Source of the DNA: Denitrobaculum sp965225735
GTDB taxonomy: Bacteria; Pseudomonadota; Alphaproteobacteria; Kiloniellales; Kiloniellaceae
Length of the DNA stretch: 64,000 nucleotides
Reading direction: 5' to 3'
Assembly: GCA_965225735.1 (NCBI GenBank)
Contig: CBDDBN010000029.1
Coordinates: 1-64,000, forward strand
Made by a program: the position numbers and the translations under genes
Shown here: positions 49,325-58,995 of the stretch, in pieces
How positions within the stretch are numbered: position 1 is the stretch's first letter
Layout: each line of letters begins with the position of its first letter
Notes under the pieces: generated by a model
The model's input: only the letters and a program-made list of their open reading frames with translations
Told to the model about the DNA's origin: nothing
Databases searched by the model: none

Positions 49325-50716
49325 ATGACTTCCTTGCCCAATTCCACTGCCAGCCGAGATATCGCCTACCACCTTCACCCCTACACCAACGCACGAAAGC
49401 ACGAAGCGGAAGGACCGCTCGTGATCGTGAAAGGCAAGGGCGTCCACGTCTATGACGAGCAGGGAAAGAGCTATATCGAAGGCATGGCCGGTCTTTGGAG
49501 TACGGCCCTGGGATTCGGCGAAGAACGCCTGATCGAAGCTGCGACGAAACAGATGCGCGAGCTCCCCTACTACCACACCTTCAACCACAAGGTGTCGACC
49601 CCGAGCGTCGATCTATCGGAGAAGCTGATAGAAATCGCGCCGGTCAAAATGTCCAAGGTCGCTTTCGCCAATTCGGGCTCGGAAGCCAACGACACGGTCG
49701 TCAAGTTCGTGTGGTACTACAACAACGCGCTGGGACGCCCTGAGAAGAAAAAGATTATTAGCCGGATCAAGGGTTACCACGGCGTGACCGTGGCTTCCGC
49801 CAGTCTGACCGGCTTGCCGGCAAACCACACTGACTTCGATCTGCCGATCGCCAACATCCTGCATACCTCTTGCCCGCACCACTATCGCTTTGGACTCGAA
49901 GGCGAAAGCGAGACCGACTTCGCCACCCGCATGGCGGCCGATCTGGAGAAGATGATCCTGGACGAAGGTCCCGAGACAGTGGCCGCCTTCATAGCAGAAC
50001 CGGTCATGGGCGCGGGCGGCGTGATCGTTCCGCCCGAAACCTACTGGGAAAAGATCCAGGCCGTCCTGACCAAATACGATGTTCTGTTGATCGCTGACGA
50101 AGTCATCTGCGGCTTCGGACGTACCGGGGAAGCCTTTGGCTCGATCACCTTCGGCATCAAGCCCGACATCATGGTGATGGCCAAGGCGCTAAGCTCTTCC
50201 TACCTGCCGATTTCAGCGGTGATGATTTCGGACAAGCTCTATCAGGCCATCGCAGACAACAGTGCCAAGATCGGGACCTTCGGTCACGGCTACACCTACG
50301 CCGGCAATCCGGTGAGCGCCGCCGTCGCGCTGGAAACGCTGAAAATCTATGAGGAACGCAAGCTTTTCGCGCACGCAGGCGCCGTTGGCCAGCATCTGCA
50401 GAACGGCCTTCGGAAGTTTGCGGATCGACCTTATGTCGGCGAAGTGCGTGGCGTCGGCCTTATCGGCGCGATTGAAATTGTGGCCGACAAAACGACTAAG
50501 ACGCTCTTCGACCCGGCGGGCAAGGTTGGCGCTTACCTGGTCGGTCGGGCGCAGGCGCACGGCCTGATTCTGCGGAATCTCGTCGACAGCGTCGCTTTTT
50601 CGCCGCCGTTGATCATTACGGAAGAACAGGTCGACGATATGCTCGCGAGCTTCGACAAAGCTCTGGCGGATACCGAAGAATGGATCGCGGAAGAGGGGCT
50701 GGCGTCCGCAAGTTAG
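49325..50716 (+). CDS. Class III aminotransferase (omega-amino acid or polyamine type)
   Basis: This PLP enzyme moves an amino group, most likely from an omega-amine to pyruvate. The 463-aa protein has FANSGSEANDTVVK (phosphate-binding), YHGVTVASASLTG, LLIADEVICGFGRTG (Asp for the PLP ring) and MAKALSSSYLPISA, with the PLP Lys. It is near the usual length for putrescine- or taurine-pyruvate transaminases. The polyamine ABC operon ~2 kb downstream supports, but does not prove, a polyamine role. GGAG six bases before ATG 49325 fixes the start. Confidence 0.88.
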   Translation: MTSLPNSTASRDIAYHLHPYTNARKHEAEGPLVIVKGKGVHVYDEQGKSYIEGMAGLWSTALGFGEERLIEAATKQMRELPYYHTFNHKVSTPSVDLSEKLIEIAPVKMSKVAFANSGSEANDTVVKFVWYYNNALGRPEKKKIISRIKGYHGVTVASASLTGLPANHTDFDLPIANILHTSCPHHYRFGLEGESETDFATRMAADLEKMILDEGPETVAAFIAEPVMGAGGVIVPPETYWEKIQAVLTKYDVLLIADEVICGFGRTGEAFGSITFGIKPDIMVMAKALSSSYLPISAVMISDKLYQAIADNSAKIGTFGHGYTYAGNPVSAAVALETLKIYEERKLFAHAGAVGQHLQNGLRKFADRPYVGEVRGVGLIGAIEIVADKTTKTLFDPAGKVGAYLVGRAQAHGLILRNLVDSVAFSPPLIITEEQVDDMLASFDKALADTEEWIAEEGLASAS

Positions 50717-51091
50717 TGGCCGTTTTCTTTGACCGTCTCGTGATCTGGATCAATCGCGTCCGGCTCCGAATCCGCTATTAATCAAGACCATGAAGCTCAG
50801 CAATGGGGTGGAATCTCTCCGAACACGGAGAGTCCTCCTCTTCTGGGTCAGCAAGGGGCGTAGCGAACGCGGTTCTATAACGTCTTCGTGAAGCCTGCGA
50901 CCTTCGGACACGGAGACACTTAAAGAAATGCGGTGTATCCATAGATAAGGTGTATAATTTTGTTAACGCTGCTGCGCTTTGATGGAAGAGACGCGCGGCG
51001 CTGTTTGTTGTGTCGCGGTATTGAGAGACGATATTCAAACGCGCTTTGCCGCGGAAAAAGGTAAGCGTTCCGACGCTTGGGAAGCATGGTC
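50717..51091. other. Intergenic region before hemA
   Basis: No gene is seen in these 375 bases. A stem-loop CTCTCCG-AACA-CGGAGAG lies at 50815-50832, followed by TCCTCCTCTTC, a possible weak terminator for the aminotransferase gene. A good -10 box, TATAAT, is at 50951-50956, but no strong -35 precedes it. An FNR-type site is not evident. Confidence 0.55.
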
Positions 51092-52303
51092 ATGGATTAC
51101 GAAGGCTTTTTCGCAGACGCCGTATCGGGACTGAAAACAGAGGGCCGATATCGGGTCTTTGCCGACCTTGAACGCCGCGCGGGCGCATTTCCGACGGCAA
51201 CGCACCACCGCGCCGACAAACAAAGCAGCGTCACCGTCTGGTGTTCCAACGACTATTTGGGCATGGGCCAACACCCTGCCGTCCTGGCGGCCTTCCACGA
51301 AGCCGTTGACCGCTGCGGCGCGGGTGCCGGGGGCACGCGCAATATCTCGGGTACCAATCACTATCACGTCCTGCTGGAGCGCGAGCTCGCGGACCTTCAC
51401 GGTAAGGAAGCCGCCCTTCTCTTCACCTCAGGTTATGTCTCCAACTGGGCGGCACTTGGAACGCTGGCGAGCCGGCTGCCCAACTGTGTGGTTCTCTCCG
51501 ATGCCCTGAATCACGCGTCGATGATCGAAGGGATCCGTCATAGCCGCGCGGAACGGAAGATCTTCAAACACAGTGACCCGGAAGACCTCGATCGCCTGCT
51601 GAGCGAGATCGAGCCCGGTCGGCCGAAACTGGTGGCCTTCGAATCGGTTTATTCCATGGACGGCGACATCGCCCCGATTGCCGAACTCTGCGACGTCGCG
51701 GAAAAGCACGGCGCCATGACCTACCTCGACGAAGTTCACGCAGTGGGCCTCTACGGCCCGCGGGGCGGCGGTGTCGCGGAGCGTGAGGGCCTGATGGACC
51801 GCCTGACGGTGATCGAAGGAACGCTGGGCAAGGCTTTTGGCGTCTTCGGCGGCTATATCGCTGCCTCTGCAGCTCTGGTCGATTTCGTTCGCAGCTTCGC
51901 TTCGGGCTTTATCTTCACCACCGCCTTGCCGCCGGCAGTGGCCGCAGGTGCCTGCGCGAGCATCAAACACCTGAAAAGCAGCAGCGTCGAACGCGAACGG
52001 CACCAGGAACGCGCCGCAACCGTTAAAGCCCGCCTGCTGGCGGCCGGTTTGCCCGTGATGCCCTCTGAAAGCCACATCGTCCCGGTCGCGGTTGGCGATC
52101 CCGTCCTTTGTCGGCGTGTAACGGATACCTTGCTGGACAACTACGGGATCTACGTGCAGCCGATCAATTACCCGACGGTTCCACGCGGTACAGAGCGTCT
52201 GCGCCTGACCCCCTCGCCTCTGCACAGCGATCAGGATATCGACCGGCTGGTGGAAGCGCTCCTGTACATCTGGCAGGACCTCAATCTGGATCGCGCTGCC
52301 TAA
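51092..52303 (+). CDS. hemA: 5-aminolevulinate synthase
   Basis: ALAS condenses glycine and succinyl-CoA to 5-aminolevulinate, the C4 route to haem used by alphaproteobacteria. The 403-aa PLP enzyme opens MDYEGFFADAVSGLKTEGRYRVFADLER, typical for the family, and has SNDYLGMG, GAGAGGTRNISGTNHYHVLLE, LDEVHAVGLYG and GTLGKAFGVFGGY with the PLP Lys. It also supplies the precursor of siroheme and B12. ATG 51092 has GGGAAG seven bases upstream; earlier in-frame TTG and ATG codons are poorer. Confidence 0.97.
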   Translation: MDYEGFFADAVSGLKTEGRYRVFADLERRAGAFPTATHHRADKQSSVTVWCSNDYLGMGQHPAVLAAFHEAVDRCGAGAGGTRNISGTNHYHVLLERELADLHGKEAALLFTSGYVSNWAALGTLASRLPNCVVLSDALNHASMIEGIRHSRAERKIFKHSDPEDLDRLLSEIEPGRPKLVAFESVYSMDGDIAPIAELCDVAEKHGAMTYLDEVHAVGLYGPRGGGVAEREGLMDRLTVIEGTLGKAFGVFGGYIAASAALVDFVRSFASGFIFTTALPPAVAAGACASIKHLKSSSVERERHQERAATVKARLLAAGLPVMPSESHIVPVAVGDPVLCRRVTDTLLDNYGIYVQPINYPTVPRGTERLRLTPSPLHSDQDIDRLVEALLYIWQDLNLDRAA

Positions 52304-52723
52304 CAGGGCCTTCTTCCGGAAAGCACCTTCATCACGCCCCTTTTGGGCACATCAGCCTGAGTTGTGAAAGTAGGCCCTGCTGCCGTGTCGGTTGGGTTCG
52401 CCGCAGGCTGCGTGAGGAAAACACACGTAGACATACTTAATTTTCAAATGCTTATTGCGCCCGCCAATGTAAGCATCAACAAAGCTCATCGCGTCTTTTC
52501 TCAATAAGCCCAGGTTAACTTTGCGATAGTCCGACAAAATGAGCGGTTTATCGGGACTGCTTAATTATTCGCGACTTTTCCGCATCTTTTTGCGGCGCAA
52601 AAAACCTCAGTATAAGGGGTGACAATGAACCGTCATTTGTCGTAGCGTAACTGCAACAAAGCGGGAGCACAGCGGCGTAAGACCAATGGCAAACCGCAGA
52701 AATGTCTGCAGGGACAAGGCTGA
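52304..52723. other. Intergenic region before the polyamine transporter operon
   Basis: The 420 bases carry no gene. Seen are ATGCTTA (52448-52454) and TAAGCAT (52470-52476), an inverted repeat with a 15-base centre, and a strongly A/T-rich strip at 52555-52615. No promoter box was clear enough to call. Confidence 0.5.
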
Positions 52724-53818
52724 ATGGTGGCGGAGAACGCAGAAATCCTCGTGCGTTTCGAGGAGGTCCAGAAAAGCTATGACGGCGAAACTCTCGTCGT
52801 CAAAAACCTAAATCTCGATATAGCCAAAGGCGAATTTCTCACCATGCTGGGGCCTTCCGGTTCCGGCAAGACGACGTGCCTTATGATGCTCGCGGGCTTC
52901 GAGACCGCGACGCATGGCAAGATCATTCTCGACGGCCAGTCGATCAACAACGTGCCGCCACACAAGCGCGATATCGGCATGGTGTTCCAGAACTACGCCC
53001 TCTTCCCCCATATGACCGTCGCCGAGAATCTGGCCTACCCGCTGGTGGTCCGGAAGATGAGCAAGGCCGATATCGAGGCCCGGGTGGAGCGGGCTCTGGA
53101 TATGGTGCAATTGGGTGGCTTTGCGGGTCGGCGCCCGGGACAGCTGTCCGGTGGCCAGGCGCAGCGCGTGGCAGTCGCCAGAGCGCTGGTGTTCGAACCC
53201 AAACTGGTCCTGATGGATGAACCGCTGGGCGCGCTCGACAAGCAGCTGCGCGAGCAGATGCAGTACGAAATCAAACATATCCACGACAATCTGGGCGTCA
53301 CGGTTGTTTACGTCACCCACGATCAGTCGGAAGCGCTGACCATGTCCAACCGGGTGGCTGTATTCAACGACGGGGTGATCCAGCAGCTTGCACCACCGGA
53401 TCAGCTTTATGAACTGCCCGAAAACTCCTTCGTGGCGCAGTTTATCGGCGAAAACAACAAGCTGATGGGCAAGGTGACCGCGGTAAACGGAGAAGCCTGC
53501 ACGGTCGAGATCGAGGGCAGCGGCGAGGTCAAGGCGATGCCCGTCAATATCGACGGTGTCGGCAGCATGTCGTCTCTGTCACTTCGCCCCGAGCGGGTCT
53601 TCGTCAATCCTGCCGAAGGAAGCTGCCCGAATATCTTCGATGCGCGTGTAGAAGAGCTGATTTATCTGGGCGATCACATGCGCACACGCGTTTCGGTCTG
53701 CGGACATGACGACTTCATCGTCAAGGTGCCGAATTCGGCGGGGCATGTCCATCTGGCCCCGGGCGAAACGGTAAAGGTTGGCTGGCAGGCCGAAGACTGC
53801 AGGGCGCTGGATGCCTAA
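52724..53818 (+). CDS. Polyamine-type ABC transporter ATPase (PotA-like)
   Basis: The 364-aa protein has Walker A GPSGSGKTT, Q-loop FQNYALFPHMT, signature LSGGQAQRVAVARAL, Walker B LVLMDEP and switch His in VTHDQ. A TOBE domain follows at ~275-360. This build is typical of ATPases for spermidine/putrescine and related importers, and the neighbours are of the same class. It starts a four-gene operon; the order ATPase-SBP-permease-permease is common in alphaproteobacteria. Confidence 0.92.
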   Translation: MVAENAEILVRFEEVQKSYDGETLVVKNLNLDIAKGEFLTMLGPSGSGKTTCLMMLAGFETATHGKIILDGQSINNVPPHKRDIGMVFQNYALFPHMTVAENLAYPLVVRKMSKADIEARVERALDMVQLGGFAGRRPGQLSGGQAQRVAVARALVFEPKLVLMDEPLGALDKQLREQMQYEIKHIHDNLGVTVVYVTHDQSEALTMSNRVAVFNDGVIQQLAPPDQLYELPENSFVAQFIGENNKLMGKVTAVNGEACTVEIEGSGEVKAMPVNIDGVGSMSSLSLRPERVFVNPAEGSCPNIFDARVEELIYLGDHMRTRVSVCGHDDFIVKVPNSAGHVHLAPGETVKVGWQAEDCRALDA

Positions 53819-54001
53819 CTGGGTAAAACAGATTGATACGAGGCAACCCTGCTGAAACATTGACATGCCTGAAAATCGGCCAAGGTCTTGGGACAACAAT
53901 AAAAAAATCCCAGCGTTCTGGCCAAAAGAGCAGAACGCAACTTCCGACACTTTGATCGAGTAAGAGTAGATTCGAGGCTTAACTAAGGGAGAACTGTAAG
54001 T

Positions 54002-55081
54002 ATGAAAAGCATCACGAAATTGACCGGTGCAGCCGTTGTGGCCCTGTCGGCCGCAGCCTATGCATCTGGTCCGGCGGCAGCGGCAGACAGCCTGACTGTC
54101 GTCTCCTGGGGCGGCGCCTACACCAAGAGTCAGGTCGAGGCCTATCACAAGCCCTTCGCTGAAAAGACCGGCATCCAGATCAACTCCGAAGACTATAACG
54201 GTGGCCTCGCGCAGGTTCGCGCGCAGGTCGAAGCCGGCAACGTCACCTGGAACCTGGTCGACGTGGAACTCTCCGACGCGGTTCGCGGCTGCGACGAAGG
54301 CATCCTTGAGCCGATCGATCACTCGATCCTGCCTGCCGGTGCCGATGGCACTCCGGCTGCGGACGACTTCCTGCCCAACACGCTGACCGAATGCGCCGTG
54401 GGCACCATCGTCTGGTCGACCGTCTTCGCCTATGACGCCTCTAAGTATCCGGGTGCCAAGCCGACGACCATCGGCGATCTTTTCGACACCGAAAAGTTCC
54501 CGGGCAAGCGTGGCCTGCGGAAAAATCCGAAGGTCAACCTGGAATGGGCTCTGATGGCTGACGGCGTTCCGCTGGAGCAGGTTTATGAAGTTCTGGGCAC
54601 GCCAGAAGGTGTTGACCGCGCCTTCGCCAAGCTCGACACCATTAAGGACGACGTGGTCTGGTGGGAAGCAGGCGCTCAGCCCCCGCAGATGCTGGCTGAC
54701 GGCGAAGTCTCGATCTCTTCGGCGTACAATGGCCGTCTGTTCAACGCGATCTTCACCGAGAAAAAGCCCTTTGAAATCATCTGGGACGGCCAGGTCTGGG
54801 ATCTGGACCTCTGGGTGGTACCGAAAGGCGCGAAGAACATGGAAGCAACCCTGGACTTCGTGAAGTTCTCGACCGACACGCAGCGCCTGGCAGACCAGTC
54901 CAAATGGATCTCTTACGGTCCGGTGCGTAAGTCTTCCTTCCCGCTGGTGGCGGACGACGTAAAGCCGCACATGCCGACGGCTCCGGAGAACTTCAAAGCA
55001 GCCCTTCAGAACGACTTTGAGTTCTGGGCGGACAATGCGGACGAACTGAACGAGCGCTTCGCGGCCTGGCTGGCGAAGTAA
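54002..55081 (+). CDS. Polyamine-type extracellular solute-binding protein
   Basis: The 359-aa periplasmic receptor starts with a Sec signal peptide, cleaved after GPAAAA. The mature part opens DSLTVVSWGGAYTKSQVEAYHKPF, a hallmark of the PotD/YdcS-like cluster, and has WKLVDVE-like VTWNLVDVELSDAVRGC and EAGAQPPQMLADGEV. Two conserved-looking Cys pairs may be bridged. The ligand may be putrescine, spermidine or another cationic amine. GGGAGA precedes the ATG. Confidence 0.9.
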   Translation: MKSITKLTGAAVVALSAAAYASGPAAAADSLTVVSWGGAYTKSQVEAYHKPFAEKTGIQINSEDYNGGLAQVRAQVEAGNVTWNLVDVELSDAVRGCDEGILEPIDHSILPAGADGTPAADDFLPNTLTECAVGTIVWSTVFAYDASKYPGAKPTTIGDLFDTEKFPGKRGLRKNPKVNLEWALMADGVPLEQVYEVLGTPEGVDRAFAKLDTIKDDVVWWEAGAQPPQMLADGEVSISSAYNGRLFNAIFTEKKPFEIIWDGQVWDLDLWVVPKGAKNMEATLDFVKFSTDTQRLADQSKWISYGPVRKSSFPLVADDVKPHMPTAPENFKAALQNDFEFWADNADELNERFAAWLAK

Positions 55082-55108
55082 TCCGACAGGAAGCGCCCTA
55101 AAAAGAGC

Positions 55109-55174
55109 GGCGGGAGGCGTCTGGCTACGAGTCCGATGCCTCCCGCCAGCCTCTAAAGGCGGGATCAACCCGCC
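55109..55174 (+). terminator. Two stem-loops between the polyamine-binding protein and permease genes
   Basis: The first stem is GGCGGGAGGCGTC/GATGCCTCCCGCC (55109-55147, one G-T pair). The second is GGCGGG-ATCAA-CCCGCC (55158-55174). Both share GGCGGG and CCCGCC, so they can re-pair with each other. A-run, not T-run, follows. RNA stabilisation or attenuation is likelier than complete termination. Confidence 0.65.
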
Positions 55175-55228
55175 AAAAAAGAACAAGTCCGATTTTATCG
55201 CCAGAGCTGATTGTCCAGGGGGATTTGG

Positions 55229-56488
55229 ATGGCACAGGTCGAAGCAAGCGGTCCGATGTTGGACGCGGCTGGGGTTCCGCTAAAAGCGAGCCTGGCCCGC
55301 GCGGAACGCCGGAACCGGATGAAAGCCTTCGGTCTCGTTTTACCGCTCCTGGCCTTTATCCTTATTACCTTCGTTTATCCCATTGCTTTGATGGTGTTTC
55401 GTGGGGTCGACAACCCCACCGTCAGCAGCTTTTTGCCAGAAACCGCAGAGATGCTGCGCGCCTGGGACGGTGACGGTTTGCCTGATGATGCCGTCTTCGT
55501 CTCGCTCGCCAGCGAAATGGCCGTCGCGGCAAAAGAACGAACGCTGGGCAAGGTGGCGACCCGGCTAAACTATGAGATTTCCGGTTCGCGCAGCCTGGTC
55601 ACGAAATCAGGACGCAAACTGCGGCGCCTGAAGGAACCGGCCACCAAAGCGGAACTGATCGAGATCGATAAGCGCTGGGGTGATCCCAAGACCTGGTCGG
55701 TCCTGAAACGGCTCGCCGAACCCTATACGCTCTCCTACTACCTCGCGGCCATCGACAAGACCTATGACGTCGATGGCGCCATCGTGGATCAACCGGAAGC
55801 GCGGCAGATTTACGTGGCGCTGTTCCTGCGAACGCTCTGGGTTAGTCTTTTCATCACGCTGCTGTGCGTATTGCTTGCCTACCCCATCGCCTATCTCATG
55901 GCGATCCTACCCACCAAGACCAGCAATCTTCTGATGATCCTGGTCCTGCTGCCTTTCTGGACCTCGCTGCTTGTCAGGACCTCATCCTGGATCGTGCTGC
56001 TGCAGACCGAAGGCGTCCTGAACGACATCCTGGTCTGGATTGGGATCATCGGTGACGACGGGCGGATCCAGATGATCTACAACATGACCGGCACGATCGT
56101 GGCCATGGTCCACATCCTCTTGCCCTTCATGGTGCTGCCGCTCTTCTCCGTCATGAAAACTATTTCGCCGTCCTATATGCGGGCCGCGAAGTCTTTGGGC
56201 GCTACACCCGCGCGCGCCTTCTGGACGGTCTACTTTCCCCAGACGGTCCCGGGAATCGGCGCAGGCTCGATCCTCGTCTTCATTCTAGCCATCGGCTACT
56301 ACATCACGCCGGCACTGGTCGGCGGACGGACCGGGCAGTTGATCAGCAACTTCATCGCCTTCCATATGCAGCAGTCTCTGAACTGGGGCCTTGCCGCGGC
56401 TTTGGGCGGTATCCTTCTCGCCGGAGTTCTTGCGCTCTACTGGCTCTACAACCGCCTCGTCGGCATCGACAACATGAAGCTGGGATAA
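55229..56488 (+). CDS. Polyamine-type ABC transporter permease (PotB-like, with a long first loop)
   Basis: The 419-aa membrane protein has a helix at ~37-60 and then a charged stretch of ~130 residues (about 65-195) before the usual five-helix block. The ATPase loop is YMRAAKSLGATPARAFWTVYFPQTVPG. PotB itself is ~285 aa, so the periplasmic loop is an insertion. It contains no motif I recognise. ATG 55229 with GGGGGA upstream was chosen. The gene ends seven bases before the next permease. Confidence 0.9.
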   Translation: MAQVEASGPMLDAAGVPLKASLARAERRNRMKAFGLVLPLLAFILITFVYPIALMVFRGVDNPTVSSFLPETAEMLRAWDGDGLPDDAVFVSLASEMAVAAKERTLGKVATRLNYEISGSRSLVTKSGRKLRRLKEPATKAELIEIDKRWGDPKTWSVLKRLAEPYTLSYYLAAIDKTYDVDGAIVDQPEARQIYVALFLRTLWVSLFITLLCVLLAYPIAYLMAILPTKTSNLLMILVLLPFWTSLLVRTSSWIVLLQTEGVLNDILVWIGIIGDDGRIQMIYNMTGTIVAMVHILLPFMVLPLFSVMKTISPSYMRAAKSLGATPARAFWTVYFPQTVPGIGAGSILVFILAIGYYITPALVGGRTGQLISNFIAFHMQQSLNWGLAAALGGILLAGVLALYWLYNRLVGIDNMKLG

Positions 56489-56495
56489 TCGACAT

Positions 56496-57398
56496 ATGGC
56501 AACCGCACTCCCTCCCTATGTCGGTCCGATGGGCAAGCTCTGGCACTATGGCTTCCGGGTCATCTGCGGTCTGATCTTCCTCTTCCTGATCATGCCGATC
56601 CTGGTGATTATCCCGCTGTCCTTTAATGCCGAGCCCTACTTCACCTTCAACGAGGGCATGCTGGCGCTGCAGCCCGAGGCCTACTCGACCCGCTGGTACC
56701 AGGACATCCTGAACAACGAGCAATGGCTCTTCTCGATCAAGAACAGCTTTATTGTCGCCTTTTTCGCGACCTTCCTGGCCACCGGTCTGGGAACGCTCGC
56801 CGCGCTGGGTCTCAGCCGGTCACACCTGCCCGGCCGCAACGCGATCATGGGCATTCTGATCTCGCCGATGATTGTGCCGCTGATCATCTCGGCCGCCGGA
56901 ATGTATTTCTTCTACTCCGGTGTCTGCATCACCCCGGAATGGTCTTTCGGCCTTGTCGAGGAACGCAGCTGCCTGACCCAAAGCTTCCCCGGGATCATCC
57001 TCGCCCACGCGGCGCTGGGCACGCCTTTCGTCGTCATCACCGTGACCGCGACCCTGGTCGGCTTCGACCACAGCCTGACCCGCGCTTCAGCCAGCCTGGG
57101 GGCAACCCCGACCACAACCTTCTTCAAGATCATCGTTCCGCTGATCTTGCCGGGCGTGATCTCCGGCGCCCTCTTCGCCTTCATCACCTCCTTCGACGAG
57201 GTCGTGGTGGTGCTCTTCATCTCCGGTTTCGAGCAGCGCACCGTTCCCCGTCAGATGTGGGCCGGTATCCGCGAGCAGATCAGCCCGACCATCCTGGCAG
57301 TCGCCACCCTGCTCATCCTCTTCTCCGTGGTTTTGATGACGGTGCTGGAGCTGCTGCGCCGGCGCAATGACCGCTTGCGAGGCGTCCAGGAAACCTGA
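56496..57398 (+). CDS. Polyamine-type ABC transporter permease (PotC-like)
   Basis: The 300-aa membrane protein has six helices and the ATPase loop HSLTRASASLGATPTTTFFKIIVPLILPG. Between helices 3 and 4 lies a small Cys-containing stretch (GVCITPEWSFGLVEERSCLTQ). It pairs with the PotB-like protein to form the channel. It is the last gene of the transporter operon, before a strong terminator. Confidence 0.92.
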   Translation: MATALPPYVGPMGKLWHYGFRVICGLIFLFLIMPILVIIPLSFNAEPYFTFNEGMLALQPEAYSTRWYQDILNNEQWLFSIKNSFIVAFFATFLATGLGTLAALGLSRSHLPGRNAIMGILISPMIVPLIISAAGMYFFYSGVCITPEWSFGLVEERSCLTQSFPGIILAHAALGTPFVVITVTATLVGFDHSLTRASASLGATPTTTFFKIIVPLILPGVISGALFAFITSFDEVVVVLFISGFEQRTVPRQMWAGIREQISPTILAVATLLILFSVVLMTVLELLRRRNDRLRGVQET

Positions 57399-57474
57399 CG
57401 CTAAAGCTTATTTGCGCGGGTCCACATCGTGGTGGTTTCGAGCCTGCGTGTGAATTTTAAATGAAATGACGACC

Positions 57475-57504
57475 GCTTTGAGGCTCCGAATGGAGCCTCA
57501 AAGC
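57475..57504 (+). terminator. Terminator of the polyamine transporter operon
   Basis: GCTTTGAGGCTCC and GGAGCCTCAAAGC form a perfect 13-bp stem with loop GAAT, followed by CTTAGTTTTCC. It lies 76 bases after the last permease stop. Confidence 0.8.
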
Positions 57505-57624
57505 CTTAGTTTTCCAAAATTTCTACATCCTCGCACTCAAATTGCGAATGCGTCTCACTTACATATACTGGACAAATCTTCCATGAGCGATTATCTTCCT
57601 TCTACCTACAAGGGATAGCTGCAG

Positions 57625-58167
57625 ATGTATCGTGATAACAGTCTGGTGCCGACCGAAGCCGTACGGCTTCTCGCTCTGGGATGTCTGACCGAAAAACCGA
57701 TGACCTACGCTGCGCTTGCGCAGGAGGTGAAGCAGTTCACGGGTTTCATCATCGGCCCCTCACTCGATCTTGTGGGAACCCCGCTTGAGGTGTTGAAGGT
57801 CGAACGACTTATCGAACCTCAGAAAGATAGCCAGGATCAGGACGACGAGCTGTTAACTCTGACGCCGGGCGGAATGGAAGAGATTTACCGTCTCCTGAAA
57901 TCGAACTCCCGGGCGCCGGTCAACGATGTCAGCAAGCTGATCATTGCTCTAAAGATGCGCTTTTTGCATCTGCTGCCGCAGGACGATCAACTGATCCAGA
58001 TCGAAATTCTGCAGGAGATCTCGCAGCGTCAGTTGGACCGTTCGACCGAGCTGCGGGCGCATCACAACAAAGACCGTGGTCACCTGACCGACTGGCTCGA
58101 CCACGATATCGATCAGGCCCGTGGCCGCCTGGCCTGGCTCGCGGAGCTGCGCAGCCGGATCGCCTAA
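57625..58167 (+). CDS. PadR-like transcriptional regulator
   Basis: The 180-aa protein looks like a winged helix (~8-85: AVRLLALGCLTEKPMTYAALAQEV ... LTLTPGGMEEIYRLL) followed by a helical C-terminal dimerisation part (~100-180), ending ARGRLAWLAELRSRI. This layout fits the PadR/Vir_act_alpha_C group, although the usual signature is loose. It is separated from the transporter operon by a terminator and is convergent with the next SDR gene. Its targets are unknown. Confidence 0.6.
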   Translation: MYRDNSLVPTEAVRLLALGCLTEKPMTYAALAQEVKQFTGFIIGPSLDLVGTPLEVLKVERLIEPQKDSQDQDDELLTLTPGGMEEIYRLLKSNSRAPVNDVSKLIIALKMRFLHLLPQDDQLIQIEILQEISQRQLDRSTELRAHHNKDRGHLTDWLDHDIDQARGRLAWLAELRSRIA

Positions 58168-58180
58168 TCACCGTACCTTA

Positions 58181-58927
58181 TCAGTAAAGATGTTGGCCGC
58201 CGGTGACGAAAATCTCGGTTCCGGTGACGTAGCCAAAGTCGGCTGTGCAAAGCTGAAACACCGCCGAAGCCACTTCGGAAGGCTCCCCCATACGCTGCAT
58301 CGGAATGCGCGGGATCAAGGCCTCGTATTCCTCGCCCACCATGGCGGTCTCGATTTCGCCCGGCGCAACGGCGTTCACCCGAACCCCTAGACCCGCCATC
58401 TCGGCGGCCAGTTCCCGGGTCAGGGCGGAAAGCGCCGCCTTGGAAGTGGAATAGGCAGAACCGGCAAAGGGATGCACCCCGTGACCGGCAATCGATGTGA
58501 TGTTGACCACACAGCCCTGGCCCCGTCCGAGTTGCGCCGCGAAACCTCTTGCCAGAATCAGCGGGGCGAAAAAATTTAGCTCGAAGACTTCACGCCAGGT
58601 TCCCACATCGCCGTTCAGACAACCGAGCCGTTCTTTAAAGGGTGTCTTGGGCGAGACAGCGGCATTGTTCACCAGGGCATGCAGCGGCCCGTCGCCGAGC
58701 AACTCAACCGCTTCCTCGACAAAGGCCTCGGTGCTGCCAGGCTCGGCAAGATCGGCCGTGATGTGATGGGTCCAGTTCGGATCGCGCTGACACTCCATGG
58801 GGATAATGTCACGGGAACAGGTGATCACCCGCCAGCCTTCATCGCTGAAACGCTTGACGGTTGCGTGGCCGATCCCCCGGCTCGCGCCGGTCAGGATCAT
58901 GGTTTTTCGATTGGGATCTGCGGTCAT
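58181..58927 (-). CDS. SDR-family oxidoreductase
   Basis: The 248-aa classical short-chain dehydrogenase has the cofactor motif TGASRGIG at residues 13-20, NNAA near 88, the active Ser in VNITSIAGHG and YSTSK near 160. The C-terminal FGYVTGTEIFVTGGQHLY is the usual substrate-loop end. Basic and polar residues after the second strand (CSRD) suggest NADPH. The substrate is unknown. Confidence 0.9.
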   Translation of the reverse strand: MTADPNRKTMILTGASRGIGHATVKRFSDEGWRVITCSRDIIPMECQRDPNWTHHITADLAEPGSTEAFVEEAVELLGDGPLHALVNNAAVSPKTPFKERLGCLNGDVGTWREVFELNFFAPLILARGFAAQLGRGQGCVVNITSIAGHGVHPFAGSAYSTSKAALSALTRELAAEMAGLGVRVNAVAPGEIETAMVGEEYEALIPRIPMQRMGEPSEVASAVFQLCTADFGYVTGTEIFVTGGQHLY

Positions 58928-58995
58928 CTGGGCATATTACCCAATCGTCGGGTAACCGCTAGAGCGGATCCGTCTTTTGCTCCGGATCGATGAAT

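Noticed and set aside
50815..50832. Strong terminator after the aminotransferase gene
   Set aside because: The 7-bp stem is perfect but no T-run follows and it lies ~100 bases from the stop, so it is only noted in the intergenic entry.
53579..55186. 535-codon open frame opposite potA/potD-like genes
   Set aside because: It spans the gap between two supported plus-strand genes and most of the SBP on the opposite strand. Length alone comes from codon bias in the SBP gene, and no domain is seen.
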